Positions 27,827 to 37,617 of a stretch of DNA of 64,000 nt are shown here, piece by piece; position 1 is the first letter of the stretch, and each line of letters opens with the position of its first letter. Origin of the DNA: Aestuariispira ectoiniformans (GTDB lineage: Bacteria; Pseudomonadota; Alphaproteobacteria; UBA8366; Aestuariispiraceae); assembly GCF_025136295.1 (NCBI RefSeq), contig NZ_CP062788.1:248001-312000 (forward strand), in the 5' to 3' direction. The notes under the pieces were generated by a model, which saw only the letters and a list, made by a program, of their open reading frames with translations, made no database searches and was not told the DNA's origin. Both the position numbers and the translations under genes were made by a program.

Positions 27827-28606
27827 TCAGTCTGTAAGCTGCATTCGGATCGGGCCATCCGCCTCGCCATTGACCATCTGCATCAGGGCTGCATGGTGGC
27901 TGTCGTTAATCTCTGACGTCCGGCCCTGCCACTGGATATGGTGGTCATGCAGCAAAGCCAGCCGCCGATAGCGCTGGCGGATATTCATCATCTCCCCCGT
28001 CACCGCCACCGCCGTCACACCACGGTCCGCCACGATGCCGTCGATCATCCGGTCGATCGCATGGGCGAGGATCGGGTCAAGGCCCGCCGTCGGATCATCC
28101 AACAGCAGGATTTCCGGTTTGCCCGCAACCGCCCGGGCAAGGCCGACGCGTTTTTGCATGCCGCCGGACAGGTCCGCCGGATAAAGGTCCGCCACCTCTT
28201 CCCCCATGCCCACATTGGCCAGCAGTTCCACCGCGCGATCGCGCGCCTGCGGGCGGGTCAGGGTCTTTTTCGCCAGGGGACGGAAGCAGATATTTTCCCA
28301 GATGGTCATACTGTCGAACAGGGCATTTTGCTGAAACAGCACACCGATGCGGTCCATCAATTCGTCCCGTTCTTCCGGGCGGGCATGGGTCACATCAACA
28401 CCGTCGATCTCAATCCGCCCGGCGTCGACCGGATAGAGCCCCAGAAGGCATTTCATCAGAACCGTCTTGCCGCTGGCGGACGGCCCGATCAGCGCCATGG
28501 AAGACCCTTTGGGCACCTCCAGGTTCACATCTTCCAGGATCAGATGGTTACCAAACCGCTTCGTCAGGCCTTCGATCCGAATGCTGATTTCGCCATTCGC
28601 TGCCAT
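27827..28606 (-). CDS. MlaF-like ABC transporter ATPase
   Basis: A 259-residue ATPase with Walker A GPSASGKT, signature DLSGGMQKRVGLARA, Walker B ILLLDDPTAGLDP and a switch His replaced in the segment VAVTGEMMN, where the usual form is VTHD. Similarity to MlaF/Mkl ATPases of phospholipid (Mla/MCE) transporters is clear from GLTKRFGNHLILEDVNLEVP. No permease or MCE gene is adjacent; mnmC lies 83 bases upstream. It may serve a system encoded elsewhere. Confidence 0.88.
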   Translation of the reverse strand: MAANGEISIRIEGLTKRFGNHLILEDVNLEVPKGSSMALIGPSASGKTVLMKCLLGLYPVDAGRIEIDGVDVTHARPEERDELMDRIGVLFQQNALFDSMTIWENICFRPLAKKTLTRPQARDRAVELLANVGMGEEVADLYPADLSGGMQKRVGLARAVAGKPEILLLDDPTAGLDPILAHAIDRMIDGIVADRGVTAVAVTGEMMNIRQRYRRLALLHDHHIQWQGRTSEINDSHHAALMQMVNGEADGPIRMQLTD

Positions 28607-28689
28607 CTGTCGCTATCCTCTTCTTCGCTGACGCACTGGCGCCGCAGATTAATCGCAACTTCCCCTTTGGAAAAGAAAAACCGCGCGCG

Positions 28690-30675
28690 TCACCTCTTTG
28701 GCGGACGACGAAGCCGCCGGATTTGAAAGCGCCCCGTATGCAGGGCTTCGGTCACATCCCGCGGCACCGGCAGCGGCGTGCCCAACATCTGGTCAACCAG
28801 CATATCCGCCAAAAGTGGTGCCGTCTGGAAACCACGGGACCCGAGCCCCGTCATCGCATAAAGCCCCGGCAAATAGCGCGCCGGTCCATAGCCGCTCTGC
28901 CGTCGGCCATGGTGCAGATCGCCATAGGCTTGATCGAAATGGGCCCCGTCATGAACGGCACCAACCGCAGGTAAATGATCGATGATCGAGGCCCGCAGCC
29001 CCGCCCGGCCCGGATTGTTTGGCAAGGCCGGAAGATCGGCGAAGGAGCGGGACACACCCCTCACATCCTGTAGAATTTCGGCCTCATCCTCGTCGCGCAA
29101 TTGCCGCCAATCCTCGTCTTCCGGCATGCCTTCCCAGAGATTGAAGCTTGCCCCGCTGACATGGAAACAGCCCTCTGCCTCCTCGACCGCCGGCGACAGA
29201 TAGCGTCCGAAGGACAACCCGACTTTCAGCTTGCGTGAGGCTTCGCTGGCGGCGAGATGAACCACCTGGCCCCGTTTGGCGACCAGGGGCAGGTCCGCAA
29301 TCGGCCACAGGTCACAGGCAAAGGGACCATTGGCCAGGATCACGGCCTGCGTCTCCTGAAGGACATTGCCACCGGGATCGCGCAGGACCCAGCCGCCCTC
29401 ACTTTGCTCCAACCCCGCGATCGTGGCCTGCTCGAATATCGACAGGTCCCCGGCAGAGGCCTCCAGAACAGCCCGCGGCTTCAGTCCCCCGCCATGGGGG
29501 AACCACAATCCAGGACGATCCAGGGGAATACCGGCCAAATCAGAAGCGGCATCGCCGGTGACGGGTTGCATGACGCTGCCGGGCAGGCGTTCTTCCGCCA
29601 CCAGACGCATGAAACGTTCCGCCTCTTCATCGTCGCGCGCCAGTTGCAACACACCGCGAGGTCCGACCCAACTGGTCTTTCCGGCGGCTTCCATCTGGTC
29701 ATAATGACGGCAGGCATGCAGATAGGCTGCCGCATTGAACCGCCCGTCAAGGCTGTCCGCCGCCGTGAGACGGGGCTGGATGAGACCAACGCGGTTGCCC
29801 GACCCAACCGCACCGAGGCGATCGCGTTCATAGACGGTGACATCCGCCCCGGCCTGCCGCAGGCGCCGCGCCACGGTCAATCCGGCAACCCCGCCACCGA
29901 TCACCGCCACCGGTCCCGCAATACCCTGCGCCGGAGCCGGGGCAAACCATGGCTTACCCGTATAGGCGTGCACCTCTCCTTCAAAGGCACCGCGCAGGCA
30001 TTCGCGCTTATAGCCAAAGCCCGGGGCCTTCTGCATGGCAAAACCCGCCTCGGTCAGGTCACGGCGCACCTGTCCCGCCGCCGTGAAGGTTGCAAGCCGC
30101 GCACCTGGTTTTGACAGGCGCGCCAACTGTTGAAATACCGCCGGTCGCCACATGTCCGGATTTTTTGACGGGGCGAAGCCATCCAGATACCAGGCGTCCA
30201 CCTGTCCCTCCACCCGGGACAGCATCTCCTCCACCTGCCCGAATAACAGGGTCAGGGTTACCCGGCCGTCATCGAAACTCAACCGATGGAAACCGGGATG
30301 GATTTCCGGATAAAGATCAACCAAATTTTCTGTTAATTCGGAAAATTCTGCCCATACAGACAATGCCTTACCCAAGGCGTCTCCGGATAAGGGAAAACCT
30401 TCGACGGAGAGGAAGTTCAACCGGCTTGATGGTGCTGCTTTCTTTCGCCAGGCGGCCCAGGTTGCCAGGAAATTCAGACCCGTACCGAACCCGGTCTCAC
30501 CAATGGTAAAACAATCGCGTCCGGCCCAGATGTCCGGCGCGCCAATACCGTCCAGAAAGACATGGCGGGTTTCCGCCAGGCCATCCTTCGGCGAAAAATA
30601 GATGTCACCGAACTGCCGGGATTCCGGCGTCTTGCCGTCCCGCCAGTCAAGGTCTGCGTTGTGAAGTCTGGCCAT
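28690..30675 (-). CDS. mnmC: Bifunctional tRNA U34 modification enzyme MnmC
   Basis: A 661-residue two-domain enzyme. The N-terminal methyltransferase half has FTIGETGFGTGLNFLATW and WYLDGFAPSKNPDMW. The C-terminal FAD oxidoreductase half begins at about residue 256 with VAVIGGGVAGLTVARRLRQA. It performs the last two steps making 5-methylaminomethyl uridine at the wobble position of certain tRNAs. Both halves look intact and the length is normal for the fused form. Confidence 0.95.
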   Translation of the reverse strand: MARLHNADLDWRDGKTPESRQFGDIYFSPKDGLAETRHVFLDGIGAPDIWAGRDCFTIGETGFGTGLNFLATWAAWRKKAAPSSRLNFLSVEGFPLSGDALGKALSVWAEFSELTENLVDLYPEIHPGFHRLSFDDGRVTLTLLFGQVEEMLSRVEGQVDAWYLDGFAPSKNPDMWRPAVFQQLARLSKPGARLATFTAAGQVRRDLTEAGFAMQKAPGFGYKRECLRGAFEGEVHAYTGKPWFAPAPAQGIAGPVAVIGGGVAGLTVARRLRQAGADVTVYERDRLGAVGSGNRVGLIQPRLTAADSLDGRFNAAAYLHACRHYDQMEAAGKTSWVGPRGVLQLARDDEEAERFMRLVAEERLPGSVMQPVTGDAASDLAGIPLDRPGLWFPHGGGLKPRAVLEASAGDLSIFEQATIAGLEQSEGGWVLRDPGGNVLQETQAVILANGPFACDLWPIADLPLVAKRGQVVHLAASEASRKLKVGLSFGRYLSPAVEEAEGCFHVSGASFNLWEGMPEDEDWRQLRDEDEAEILQDVRGVSRSFADLPALPNNPGRAGLRASIIDHLPAVGAVHDGAHFDQAYGDLHHGRRQSGYGPARYLPGLYAMTGLGSRGFQTAPLLADMLVDQMLGTPLPVPRDVTEALHTGRFQIRRLRRPPKR

Positions 30676-30715
30676 GCCTGCCTCTGCTGTGAACCAGTGG
30701 TTCTATACCCGCCCG

Positions 30716-31534
30716 TCAGCGCGAGGCAAGAGGGGCCTGCCCCCGTTTATGGTCTGTGTTGGAAAGCCCCAGCACCGAGAGCAGATTGTCGCGCAGACGC
30801 AGCAAGGGAACGGCACTGGCCGTGGCCGTGTCGCCATTTCCGCGTCGTGCGCTGTTCAACCCGATGATGGTCAGCTTGTTACCGTCGCGCAGCATGACCG
30901 GACCACCGGAATCTCCACCGACAATATAACATGTATGGGTGATCAGGGCGTTCGGTGGCTGCCCCATGCTGGCCTTGCAAGGATGATCGACAGAGATCAC
31001 ATGCGCCCGGTTCTGCGGATAGCCCGCCAGCATGACTTCCTGGCCGTCTTTCTGGGCCTGACGCAATTCCTGCGGATTGAGAATTCGCCACCCCAGAAAA
31101 CCGGTCTTGCCGCCAATGGGTTCCTTCAACTCAAGCAGGGCCCAGTCCGACAGCAGGTTCTTGGTAGTCACTCCCTCCAGGCGGTCGAAGTCCTTGGAGC
31201 GATAGATGGCCTTGGCGACGGAATGCGCCAGAAACTCGCCCTTTTGATATCCGGCAACAAAATGCACCAGCCCCGGCGACACCCATTTGCGCGCACGGAC
31301 ATTGAACAGGCAATGCGCTGCCGTCAGCACCACCTTTTCCGATATCAGCGTGCCGGTGCAATGGGCCTTGTGCCCGACCGCCGCCCATTGGACCCGCCCC
31401 ATCGCGCTCCAGGGATAGTGACTGGCATCGACAATATCCCGGCCATTATCGCCGAAATCCGCCGCGGCGGTATCCGCATTTGCGGGAAACAACGGGAAAA
31501 GGCAGCAGAAGAAAAGGCAGGCAATGAAACGCAA
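30716..31534 (-). CDS. Secreted trypsin-like serine protease
   Basis: A 272-residue S1-family protease. The proposed start is TTG at 31534, preceded by AAGGGG at 7 bases, which puts a signal peptide (LRFIACLFFCCLFPLFPANA) at the N-terminus. The upstream ATG at 31600 would bury it and overlap the next gene. The catalytic triad is visible as TAAHC (His), SDWALLEL (Asp) and GDSGGPV (Ser). CTGTLISEKVVLTAAHC is typical of bacterial trypsin/V8-like enzymes. The substrate is unknown. Confidence 0.87.
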   Translation of the reverse strand: MRFIACLFFCCLFPLFPANADTAAADFGDNGRDIVDASHYPWSAMGRVQWAAVGHKAHCTGTLISEKVVLTAAHCLFNVRARKWVSPGLVHFVAGYQKGEFLAHSVAKAIYRSKDFDRLEGVTTKNLLSDWALLELKEPIGGKTGFLGWRILNPQELRQAQKDGQEVMLAGYPQNRAHVISVDHPCKASMGQPPNALITHTCYIVGGDSGGPVMLRDGNKLTIIGLNSARRGNGDTATASAVPLLRLRDNLLSVLGLSNTDHKRGQAPLASR

Positions 31535-31596
31535 TATTCTACCCCTTGCGTAAAGCAGCAATACAGTCCGTCTTTTACAGGAAAACCCGTGGCAGA

Positions 31597-32862
31597 TCAT
31601 CCGAAGACCGCACGAACCTCCACCGTCGAGAGGTCAAAACCGGAATCCAGGGCGCGGATTTCGACACTCAGTCCGTTGGTCGCCAGCCCATCCGCCGCCG
31701 GGAAGGGAAATTTTGCGGTAATAGTGTTGTTCCCGGACACATAAAGGTCGACCACGGCTTTATTGATTGTGCCATCCGGCAGGTCCTCACTCACCAGAAC
31801 CCGTAACGCCCCGCCGTTAATGGCGTCCAGTGCATTGGTATAGCCGAGGGAACTCACCCCGGAGAAGACGAGGTCCAACTCCTTGGTCGCCGTTCCGGAT
31901 TCAGTATAGAAAGTATAGTCAATCACCGCATCCGTCGCGCTGCCGGAACCGTCCACGCGGCGTCCTTCCGCCTCGCCGGTCCCAAGGCCGACAACCTGAT
32001 AGTTTCCACGCCCGTCATAGGTGCCGTCACCGCCCGGATCGCTCAATTCGATGAAGGCCAGAAAATCACCGCCCGGGTTCGTAGGCGAAACATAGGTGTA
32101 ATTCGCAAGGTCCGCCGCGGCGATCACCGTGTTATCCGCAACCGGATTGCCGAACTGATCCTGTATTTCACCAATACCAGCGCCCCCCGTGTCGCTTTGA
32201 AGCGAAATCGCATAATGGGTCGGCGCCCCGGTGGATGCGCCACGCAGCAGATCATTCAACGAGACGCTGTTGCCCGCAGCTACAGAAACACGACTGTAAA
32301 AATCCGCATTCAGACTGCTGTTATTTGCAACGCCGCCGTAGGTCGAACCGAAGGCCTCATATTCGCTCGGGCGGCTGGTGTAGTCCGTCAGTTTGACAGT
32401 TGGCGCTGTGGTCGCTGCCGCCATGGCGCTGGCCGCCTCGTCGGAAACATCCATGATGACATCAGGGCCGAAAACCGCCTCGTTCAATATCCGCGCAGCC
32501 GGATTGCTCAAGAACGGCAGGCGATCGATCAGCGCAAATTCCTGCAACTGGAAAATTGCGCTGTTGGCGTTGAGGTCCACCCCGTCCAGAACATCCAGCG
32601 GCCCTGTGATTTTGGATGAAAGCAGGATGGTATTGGAAAGGCTCAACCGGTTGGGATGATAAAACAGCGACGGCGTATCGGCGCTGAAACCGTATCGATC
32701 CAGCTTGTTTTTGAGAAGGTCGGTTTGCGGCAGGGGGTCGATGACGGCGCGCAGGCTGCGCGACAAGGCATCCAGGCCGCTCTCGCGGTACTGACCGGCC
32801 CCAAGCGAGGTGAAAATACTGCCCCCGCTGAAGATGGTTGGACTGATCGTCTCAACGGCCAT
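31597..32862 (-). CDS. Large protein of unknown family
   Basis: A 421-residue acidic protein, rich in Gly, Asp, Ser and Ala, without a signal peptide. The second half (residues 180-421) contains beta-rich stretches such as ISLQSDTGGAGIGEIQD and DLVFSGVSSLGYTNALDAI and ends in SVEIRALDSGFDLSTVEVRAVFG, suggesting one or more beta-sandwich domains. I recognise no family. It lies between the 3-hydroxyacyl-CoA dehydrogenase and the secreted protease on the same strand, 62 bases from the latter. The absence of a leader and the beta-rich composition would fit a protein secreted by a C-terminal-signal system, but this is speculative. Confidence 0.7.
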   Translation of the reverse strand: MAVETISPTIFSGGSIFTSLGAGQYRESGLDALSRSLRAVIDPLPQTDLLKNKLDRYGFSADTPSLFYHPNRLSLSNTILLSSKITGPLDVLDGVDLNANSAIFQLQEFALIDRLPFLSNPAARILNEAVFGPDVIMDVSDEAASAMAAATTAPTVKLTDYTSRPSEYEAFGSTYGGVANNSSLNADFYSRVSVAAGNSVSLNDLLRGASTGAPTHYAISLQSDTGGAGIGEIQDQFGNPVADNTVIAAADLANYTYVSPTNPGGDFLAFIELSDPGGDGTYDGRGNYQVVGLGTGEAEGRRVDGSGSATDAVIDYTFYTESGTATKELDLVFSGVSSLGYTNALDAINGGALRVLVSEDLPDGTINKAVVDLYVSGNNTITAKFPFPAADGLATNGLSVEIRALDSGFDLSTVEVRAVFG

Positions 32863-33047
32863 ATGCGTAACGCCTTTCCCGTTGCATTCTGCCGATTTCC
32901 CGTTGGCAATCCCGTTCTGGGCGCGGGTTCAGGATCGGCGCGAAAAGCGGCGTCAAGTATAGTCCAGATTTCGTTAGAATGCGAATCGCCCGGCCACAAG
33001 GGACCGGGCGAAACAGGTCATTAGACCAGAAGGGAAGACAGGGCCGC

Positions 33048-34145
33048 CTAGGCGCGCAGGCTGCCCACTTTTTCAACGCTGACAGGCATCTGATGATCAT
33101 AATTGTCGGTCACCAGCGATACGATCCGGCGCACCTCATCCTTGCCAAGGCTGTCCATCAGCTCGCAAGGCGCCTTGCCAAAGCGCAGGGCCAGACCCGC
33201 GCCCATGTCAATGTCGGCAGCCGTGGCAACGTCTTCATCGACTTCCTGCAAAACCGGGAAGAAGGTCGCCGCCCGCAGACGGTCTGCGATGACCTCGTCG
33301 TTTTCCGGCTTGCCGGTTGCGTCTTCCTCGATCTCGAAGGCGTAGTCGCTGTCGCCGCGCTCTGCCAGCGTCTTGGCAATGCTGTAGAAAGCCCCATGCG
33401 GGCCGAGGTTGCGCTGTGCATGGAACATGATCTTCGGTTTGACCAGGTTCATCACGACGAAGGGACCGGCGGCAACGCCCAGGCAGTCCTGCGCGACGCG
33501 GTCGATCTGGGCAGCCGTGCCCAGGCCTTCGTCCAGAAGGCGCACCGCTTCGTTGCCATAGGGCACGAAGAAACGGTTGATGGCAAAACCGAAGCTGTCT
33601 TTGCAGGCAATCGGCTTTTTCGCCGTGTTGCGGCAGAAGTCCATGCAACGGTCGAAGATCGCCGGGTCGGTCTTTTCACCGCGAACCACTTCCACGATCG
33701 GATTGATGGCTGCCGGATTGAAATAATGCAGACCGAGGAAGCGGCTGGGGTTATCCACCGTTTCCGCCAGATCGGACACGCGCAGCGCCGATGTATTGGT
33801 GGCAAGCACCACATTGTCGCCCACAACATCATTCAACCGCTTGAACAGGTCCGCCTTGACGGAGAATTCCTCAAAAATCGCCTCGATAATCAGATCGCAA
33901 TCGGCGAGCGCCGCCAGATCGGTCGCCCCGGTCAGGCGCGCAGAGGCGGCATCCACATCCGCCTCGGACATTTTACCCTTTTCCGCCGCGCGGTTGTAGA
34001 ATTTGGTGGCGGCGGCAAGGCCGCGCTCCACAGCCTCGGCAGTGGTGTCCATAATAACGACCTCAACCCCCTGCTGGGCGAGGCTGGTGGCGATGCCGGA
34101 CCCCATGGTCCCGGCGCCGATAATGCCGACCTGTTTGAATGTCAT
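33048..34145 (-). CDS. 3-hydroxyacyl-CoA dehydrogenase with duplicated C-terminal domain
   Basis: A 365-residue NAD-dependent dehydrogenase. [20 protein letters not shown] is the nucleotide-binding loop, [17 protein letters not shown] the catalytic His region, and [20 protein letters not shown] the first C-terminal domain. A second C-terminal-domain-like segment follows (residues 290-365), making it about 70 residues longer than the hydroxybutyryl-CoA enzyme at 9355-10233. It probably acts in beta-oxidation or a related acyl-CoA pathway. No enoyl-CoA hydratase or thiolase is next to it. Confidence 0.92.
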   Translation of the reverse strand: MTFKQVGIIGAGTMGSGIATSLAQQGVEVVIMDTTAEAVERGLAAATKFYNRAAEKGKMSEADVDAASARLTGATDLAALADCDLIIEAIFEEFSVKADLFKRLNDVVGDNVVLATNTSALRVSDLAETVDNPSRFLGLHYFNPAAINPIVEVVRGEKTDPAIFDRCMDFCRNTAKKPIACKDSFGFAINRFFVPYGNEAVRLLDEGLGTAAQIDRVAQDCLGVAAGPFVVMNLVKPKIMFHAQRNLGPHGAFYSIAKTLAERGDSDYAFEIEEDATGKPENDEVIADRLRAATFFPVLQEVDEDVATAADIDMGAGLALRFGKAPCELMDSLGKDEVRRIVSLVTDNYDHQMPVSVEKVGSLRA

Positions 34146-34370
34146 TTTCTCATGTCTCCCGTGGTACCGGTAACACCGGCTTTTTGTGAAACTGTATCGC
34201 TGTATAACAGCCTGACCGGACTCTAATGCTGCAATGCGGCATTGTCGAGAGGCGGTTCGGCAATTAGCGCTCCGGACTGATATCTGCCATAGCCCGTTGA
34301 AGTTTTCCCGAAATCAGCATTATATCGAAGTGACGTCATAGAAACCCTTCCCGTTATTTGTACGAGCGCA

Positions 34371-35849
34371 ATGCCAGACAACCTGCAATCAAAACTGGTC
34401 AAACTTACGAAGGCCGCACAAAGCCGGCAAGCGGCCGGTCGTCTGGACGATGCGATCATGATCTGGCGCACAATCCTGCTGGCGCAGCCGGATCATGTGC
34501 CCACCCTTTATGCCCTTGGCAAGACCCTGTTCGAACAGGGCCGCATCGCCGAAGCGGAGGCCACCTTCCGTGTCGCCGTCGAACGCGCGCCCCAGCAACC
34601 GGCGCTGTGGCGCATTCTGGCCAAGGTGCTGATGCATTGGGAAAACTGGGAAGAGGCTGAAAACTGCCTGCATAATGCGCTTGCCCGCGCGCCGGAGGAT
34701 GTGGACACCCTGCTGTCTCTTGGCCAGCTCAAGCTGAAGAGCGGCGCGGTGATGGAGGCGATGGCAGGGTTCCAGACCGTGCTTGACCAGGATTCGGCCA
34801 ACAAGGAAGCCCTGCTTGGCATGGGCGAAGGGCGTTGGAAACAGGGCCAGTGGCAGGAGGCCGTGCGCTGTTTCCAGCAGGCCGCCATGCTGCACCGGTC
34901 GGACCCGGCGGTGCAATTCCGCCTCGCCCGCGCGCAGTTGAGCCTGGGCCAATGGCAGGATAGCTGGGACTATTTCGAGGCCAGGACCAAACTGGACAAA
35001 CCCGACTGGGGACGCATTCCGACCTGGCAGGGCGAGGCCATCGACGACAAGACCCTCCTGGTCAACCACGAAGGCGGCCTGTCGGACGCCCTGCAATTCG
35101 GCCGGCTGGCGGAGAGGGTCCCCGCACAGCAGGTTATCTACCGCTGCCCGGCATCCATCAGCCGCCTGCTGAAAGGATCGCACTGGTCGGTGGAAGTCGC
35201 ATCGGACCGGGACCCAAAACCCCGTGCCGATGTGCAGACCAGCCTGTTGAGCCTGCCTGCCCTTCTAAAACTGTCCCCGCCGGACTTGCCGGGGCGCTTC
35301 CCCTATTTGCGGGCGGACCCGACGGAACTGTCGCACTGGCGGTCACGACTGGGCGATGGCGTGCGGATCGGTATTTCCTGGCAGGGCGGCAGCCGCCTTT
35401 TCGGGGAAGGAACACGCCACATCCCGCTTACCGCCTTTGAACCACTGTGCGGTCTTCCCCGGATAAGGCTGTTTTCCCTGCAGAAGGGCGAAGGCCGGGA
35501 ACAGTTGCAGCAACTTGGCCTGCCGATTGAAGATCTCGACCCCGAACTGGATGAGGGACGGGACGCCTTCCTGGATACCGCGGCCGCCATCAATTGCCTG
35601 ACCATGGTGATTTCCGTCGACAATGCGATTGCGCATTTGGCCGCCGCCCTCGGCAAACCCGTGTGGTGCTGCCTGCCCCATGGCCTGCCCGAATGGCGCT
35701 GGCAGGCAAGCGGACGCGACACGCCCTGGTATCCCACAATGGACCTGTTCCATTGCCCGAATCCCGGTGACTGGCACGGCCTGATGCAGGAACTGGCAAG
35801 ACGCCTGCAGACAATGATGGGCGGCTTCGACCCGGATAATCAGCGCTGA
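34371..35849 (+). CDS. TPR protein with glycosyltransferase-9-like C-terminal domain
   Basis: A 492-residue protein. Residues 1-205 hold about five tetratricopeptide repeats (for example HVPTLYALGKTLFEQGRIAE and NKEALLGMGEGRWKQGQWQE). Residues 230-480 resemble the TPR-linked heptosyltransferase-like domains of Alphaproteobacteria, with ISWQGGSRLFGEGTRHIPL and VISVDNAIAHLAAALGKPVW. These are often near polysaccharide or flagellin glycosylation genes, but no such cluster is here. Donor and acceptor are unknown. Confidence 0.8.
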   Translation: MPDNLQSKLVKLTKAAQSRQAAGRLDDAIMIWRTILLAQPDHVPTLYALGKTLFEQGRIAEAEATFRVAVERAPQQPALWRILAKVLMHWENWEEAENCLHNALARAPEDVDTLLSLGQLKLKSGAVMEAMAGFQTVLDQDSANKEALLGMGEGRWKQGQWQEAVRCFQQAAMLHRSDPAVQFRLARAQLSLGQWQDSWDYFEARTKLDKPDWGRIPTWQGEAIDDKTLLVNHEGGLSDALQFGRLAERVPAQQVIYRCPASISRLLKGSHWSVEVASDRDPKPRADVQTSLLSLPALLKLSPPDLPGRFPYLRADPTELSHWRSRLGDGVRIGISWQGGSRLFGEGTRHIPLTAFEPLCGLPRIRLFSLQKGEGREQLQQLGLPIEDLDPELDEGRDAFLDTAAAINCLTMVISVDNAIAHLAAALGKPVWCCLPHGLPEWRWQASGRDTPWYPTMDLFHCPNPGDWHGLMQELARRLQTMMGGFDPDNQR

Positions 35850-36035
35850 TTCAATCCCTTCGGTCATTCTTCCCTTGGCCCGCACACAGAGCAGGGTCAT
35901 AATACCGCCGGAGAAGTTAGGGATATACTGGTCGGCAGGTCGTGATCCAACTTTGCCACAAAATTGTCACCATTTTCTGTTGCAACGGCAAAATGCGTTA
36001 GGATTAAACGCCGACCTCTTGCGGAGTAGACACCG

Positions 36036-36479
36036 ATGCGATTGACCAAGTTCCACGCCACCGTGATAGCGGGACTTCTCATGTCCGGCCCGGCGCTCGC
36101 CATGTCCTTTGGCAACAGCGAACCGACACCGGACCTGAAAACCGCCCAGTCCCAAGCGGATGACGGCAAATATGGCGAGGCGATCAAAACCTTGCAGGCC
36201 CTGCTTGAGAAAGACGGCAACAATGCCGATGCCTGGAACCTGCTGGGGTTCAGCTATCGCAAAAGTAACAACCTGGACCGTGCCTGGGACGCCTATGAAC
36301 GGGCGTTGACCATTGAACCGAACCACCTTGGTGCAAACGAATATATCGGTGAACTTTACCTGCGCCAGGGCAACGTGGAACAGGCCAAGGCACAGTTGGA
36401 AAAGCTGAAAATCCTCTGCCCTGACGGCTGCACGGAACTGACCACGCTTCAGACATCCATCCAAAAAGCCGGCGGCTGA
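36036..36479 (+). CDS. Secreted tetratricopeptide-repeat protein
   Basis: A 147-residue protein with a signal peptide (cleavage near ALAMS, residue 22) and two to three TPR units: DGKYGEAIKTLQALLEKDGN, ADAWNLLGFSYRKSNNLDRA and LGANEYIGELYLRQGNVEQA. The C-terminus holds a CPDGC cysteine pair. It probably acts as a periplasmic scaffold, and its partner is not evident. A GGAG site lies 9 bases upstream of the ATG. Confidence 0.85.
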   Translation: MRLTKFHATVIAGLLMSGPALAMSFGNSEPTPDLKTAQSQADDGKYGEAIKTLQALLEKDGNNADAWNLLGFSYRKSNNLDRAWDAYERALTIEPNHLGANEYIGELYLRQGNVEQAKAQLEKLKILCPDGCTELTTLQTSIQKAGG

Positions 36480-36500
36480 ATCCTGCCATCGCCACGCAAC

Positions 36501-36526
36501 GGGGCAGGCGCATTCGCCTCTGCCCC
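36501..36526 (+). terminator. Hairpin after the TPR gene
   Basis: GGGGCAGGCG pairs with CGCC and TGCCCC around a CATT loop with a 2-base bulge, 22 bases after the stop. No T-run follows, so termination would be weak. Confidence 0.35.
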
Positions 36527-36645
36527 GGTGGTGTCGTTCTATCCGGTCCACCGGCCAGAAGGCCCTTTGGCATCGGCGTCACATTCCAAGAACTGAACTT
36601 ACAAGATTCTGACTTTTAACAATAAACTCCGAACTGGCAGACAGC

Positions 36646-37617
36646 GTGAGTGAGAATGAACCAATGATCGAACTCGACCAACTGACCAAGAAATTCGGGA
36701 CATTTACCGCAGTAGACCATCTGTCCTTCGAAGTACCGAAAGGACAGGTCTTAGGGTTCCTGGGCCCGAATGGTGCGGGAAAGTCCACCACCATGAAAAT
36801 GATTACCGGCTATCTGGTGCCGACAGAGGGAAAGGCGCGGGTCTGTGGCTTTGACGTCACGAATGATCCGGTCGCCGTCAAATCCCGCCTGGGTTATCTG
36901 CCCGAAGGCGCGCCCTCCTGGCCGGATATGACACCGCAGAGCTTTCTGACCTTCGCGGCGAAAATCCGTGGCATACGCGGCAAGGACACGGCAATCGCCG
37001 TCGCCGCCGCCGTTGAGAAAGCCAATCTCTCCCATGTCCTGGATCAGCCGATCGCGACCCTTTCCAAAGGCTTCAAGCGCCGTGTCAGCCTGGGTTATGC
37101 CCTGTTGCACGACCCCGACGTCCTGATCCTGGACGAACCGACGGACGGATTGGACCCGAACCAGAAACATGACGTGCGGGACCTGATCCGCGAGATGGCC
37201 AGTGAAAAGGCCATCATCGTCTCGACCCATATCCTGGAAGAGGTGGAGGCGGTCTGCAGCCGCGCCATTATTATCGACCAGGGCCGGATTGTTGCCGACG
37301 GCACGCCGGAGGAACTGGAGGCGCAATCCACACGCCATAACGGCATCCGCCTGGGCCTGGACGCCTCCACCCGCGACAAGGCGCTGGGCATCCTGACATC
37401 CTTTGATCCGGTGGCCGGGGTGGATGACGCCCCCGGCGGCCTGTTCGTGCGCCCGGCCAATGGCGAGAATATCGCCGCCCAGGTCGCCGAACGCCTGAAG
37501 GCGGAAAATATCACGCCACAGGAATTCTATGTGGAAAGAGGCCGTCTGGACGACGTCTTCCGACAGCTCACCGAAGGGGAGATTTCCACGCCGACGACGG
37601 AGAGCGCCCATGCGTAA
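36646..37617 (+). CDS. ABC-2 exporter ATPase (GldA-like)
   Basis: A 323-residue ATPase with Walker A GPNGAGKST, signature TLSKGFKRRVSLGYALL, Walker B VLILDEPTDGLDP and switch IIVSTHILEEVE. The GldA/Nos-type ATPase call rests on these and on the GldG-like gene two positions on. GTG at 36646 is reported, but ATG at 36664 (MIELDQLTKKFG) is equally possible, as neither has a good ribosome binding site. It overlaps the permease gene by 8 bases. Confidence 0.92.
   Translation: MSENEPMIELDQLTKKFGTFTAVDHLSFEVPKGQVLGFLGPNGAGKSTTMKMITGYLVPTEGKARVCGFDVTNDPVAVKSRLGYLPEGAPSWPDMTPQSFLTFAAKIRGIRGKDTAIAVAAAVEKANLSHVLDQPIATLSKGFKRRVSLGYALLHDPDVLILDEPTDGLDPNQKHDVRDLIREMASEKAIIVSTHILEEVEAVCSRAIIIDQGRIVADGTPEELEAQSTRHNGIRLGLDASTRDKALGILTSFDPVAGVDDAPGGLFVRPANGENIAAQVAERLKAENITPQEFYVERGRLDDVFRQLTEGEISTPTTESAHA

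Noticed and set aside
32986-33011. TCGCCCGG/CCGGGCGA hairpin as terminator of the 3-hydroxyacyl-CoA dehydrogenase gene
   Set aside because: The stem is good, but neither strand has a T-run after it, so it was not listed as a terminator.
34168-34185. CCGGT-AAC-ACCGG followed by CTTTTT as a plus-strand terminator
   Set aside because: The stem is only 5 base pairs, and no plus-strand gene ends upstream of it; it lies in the leader of a minus-strand gene.
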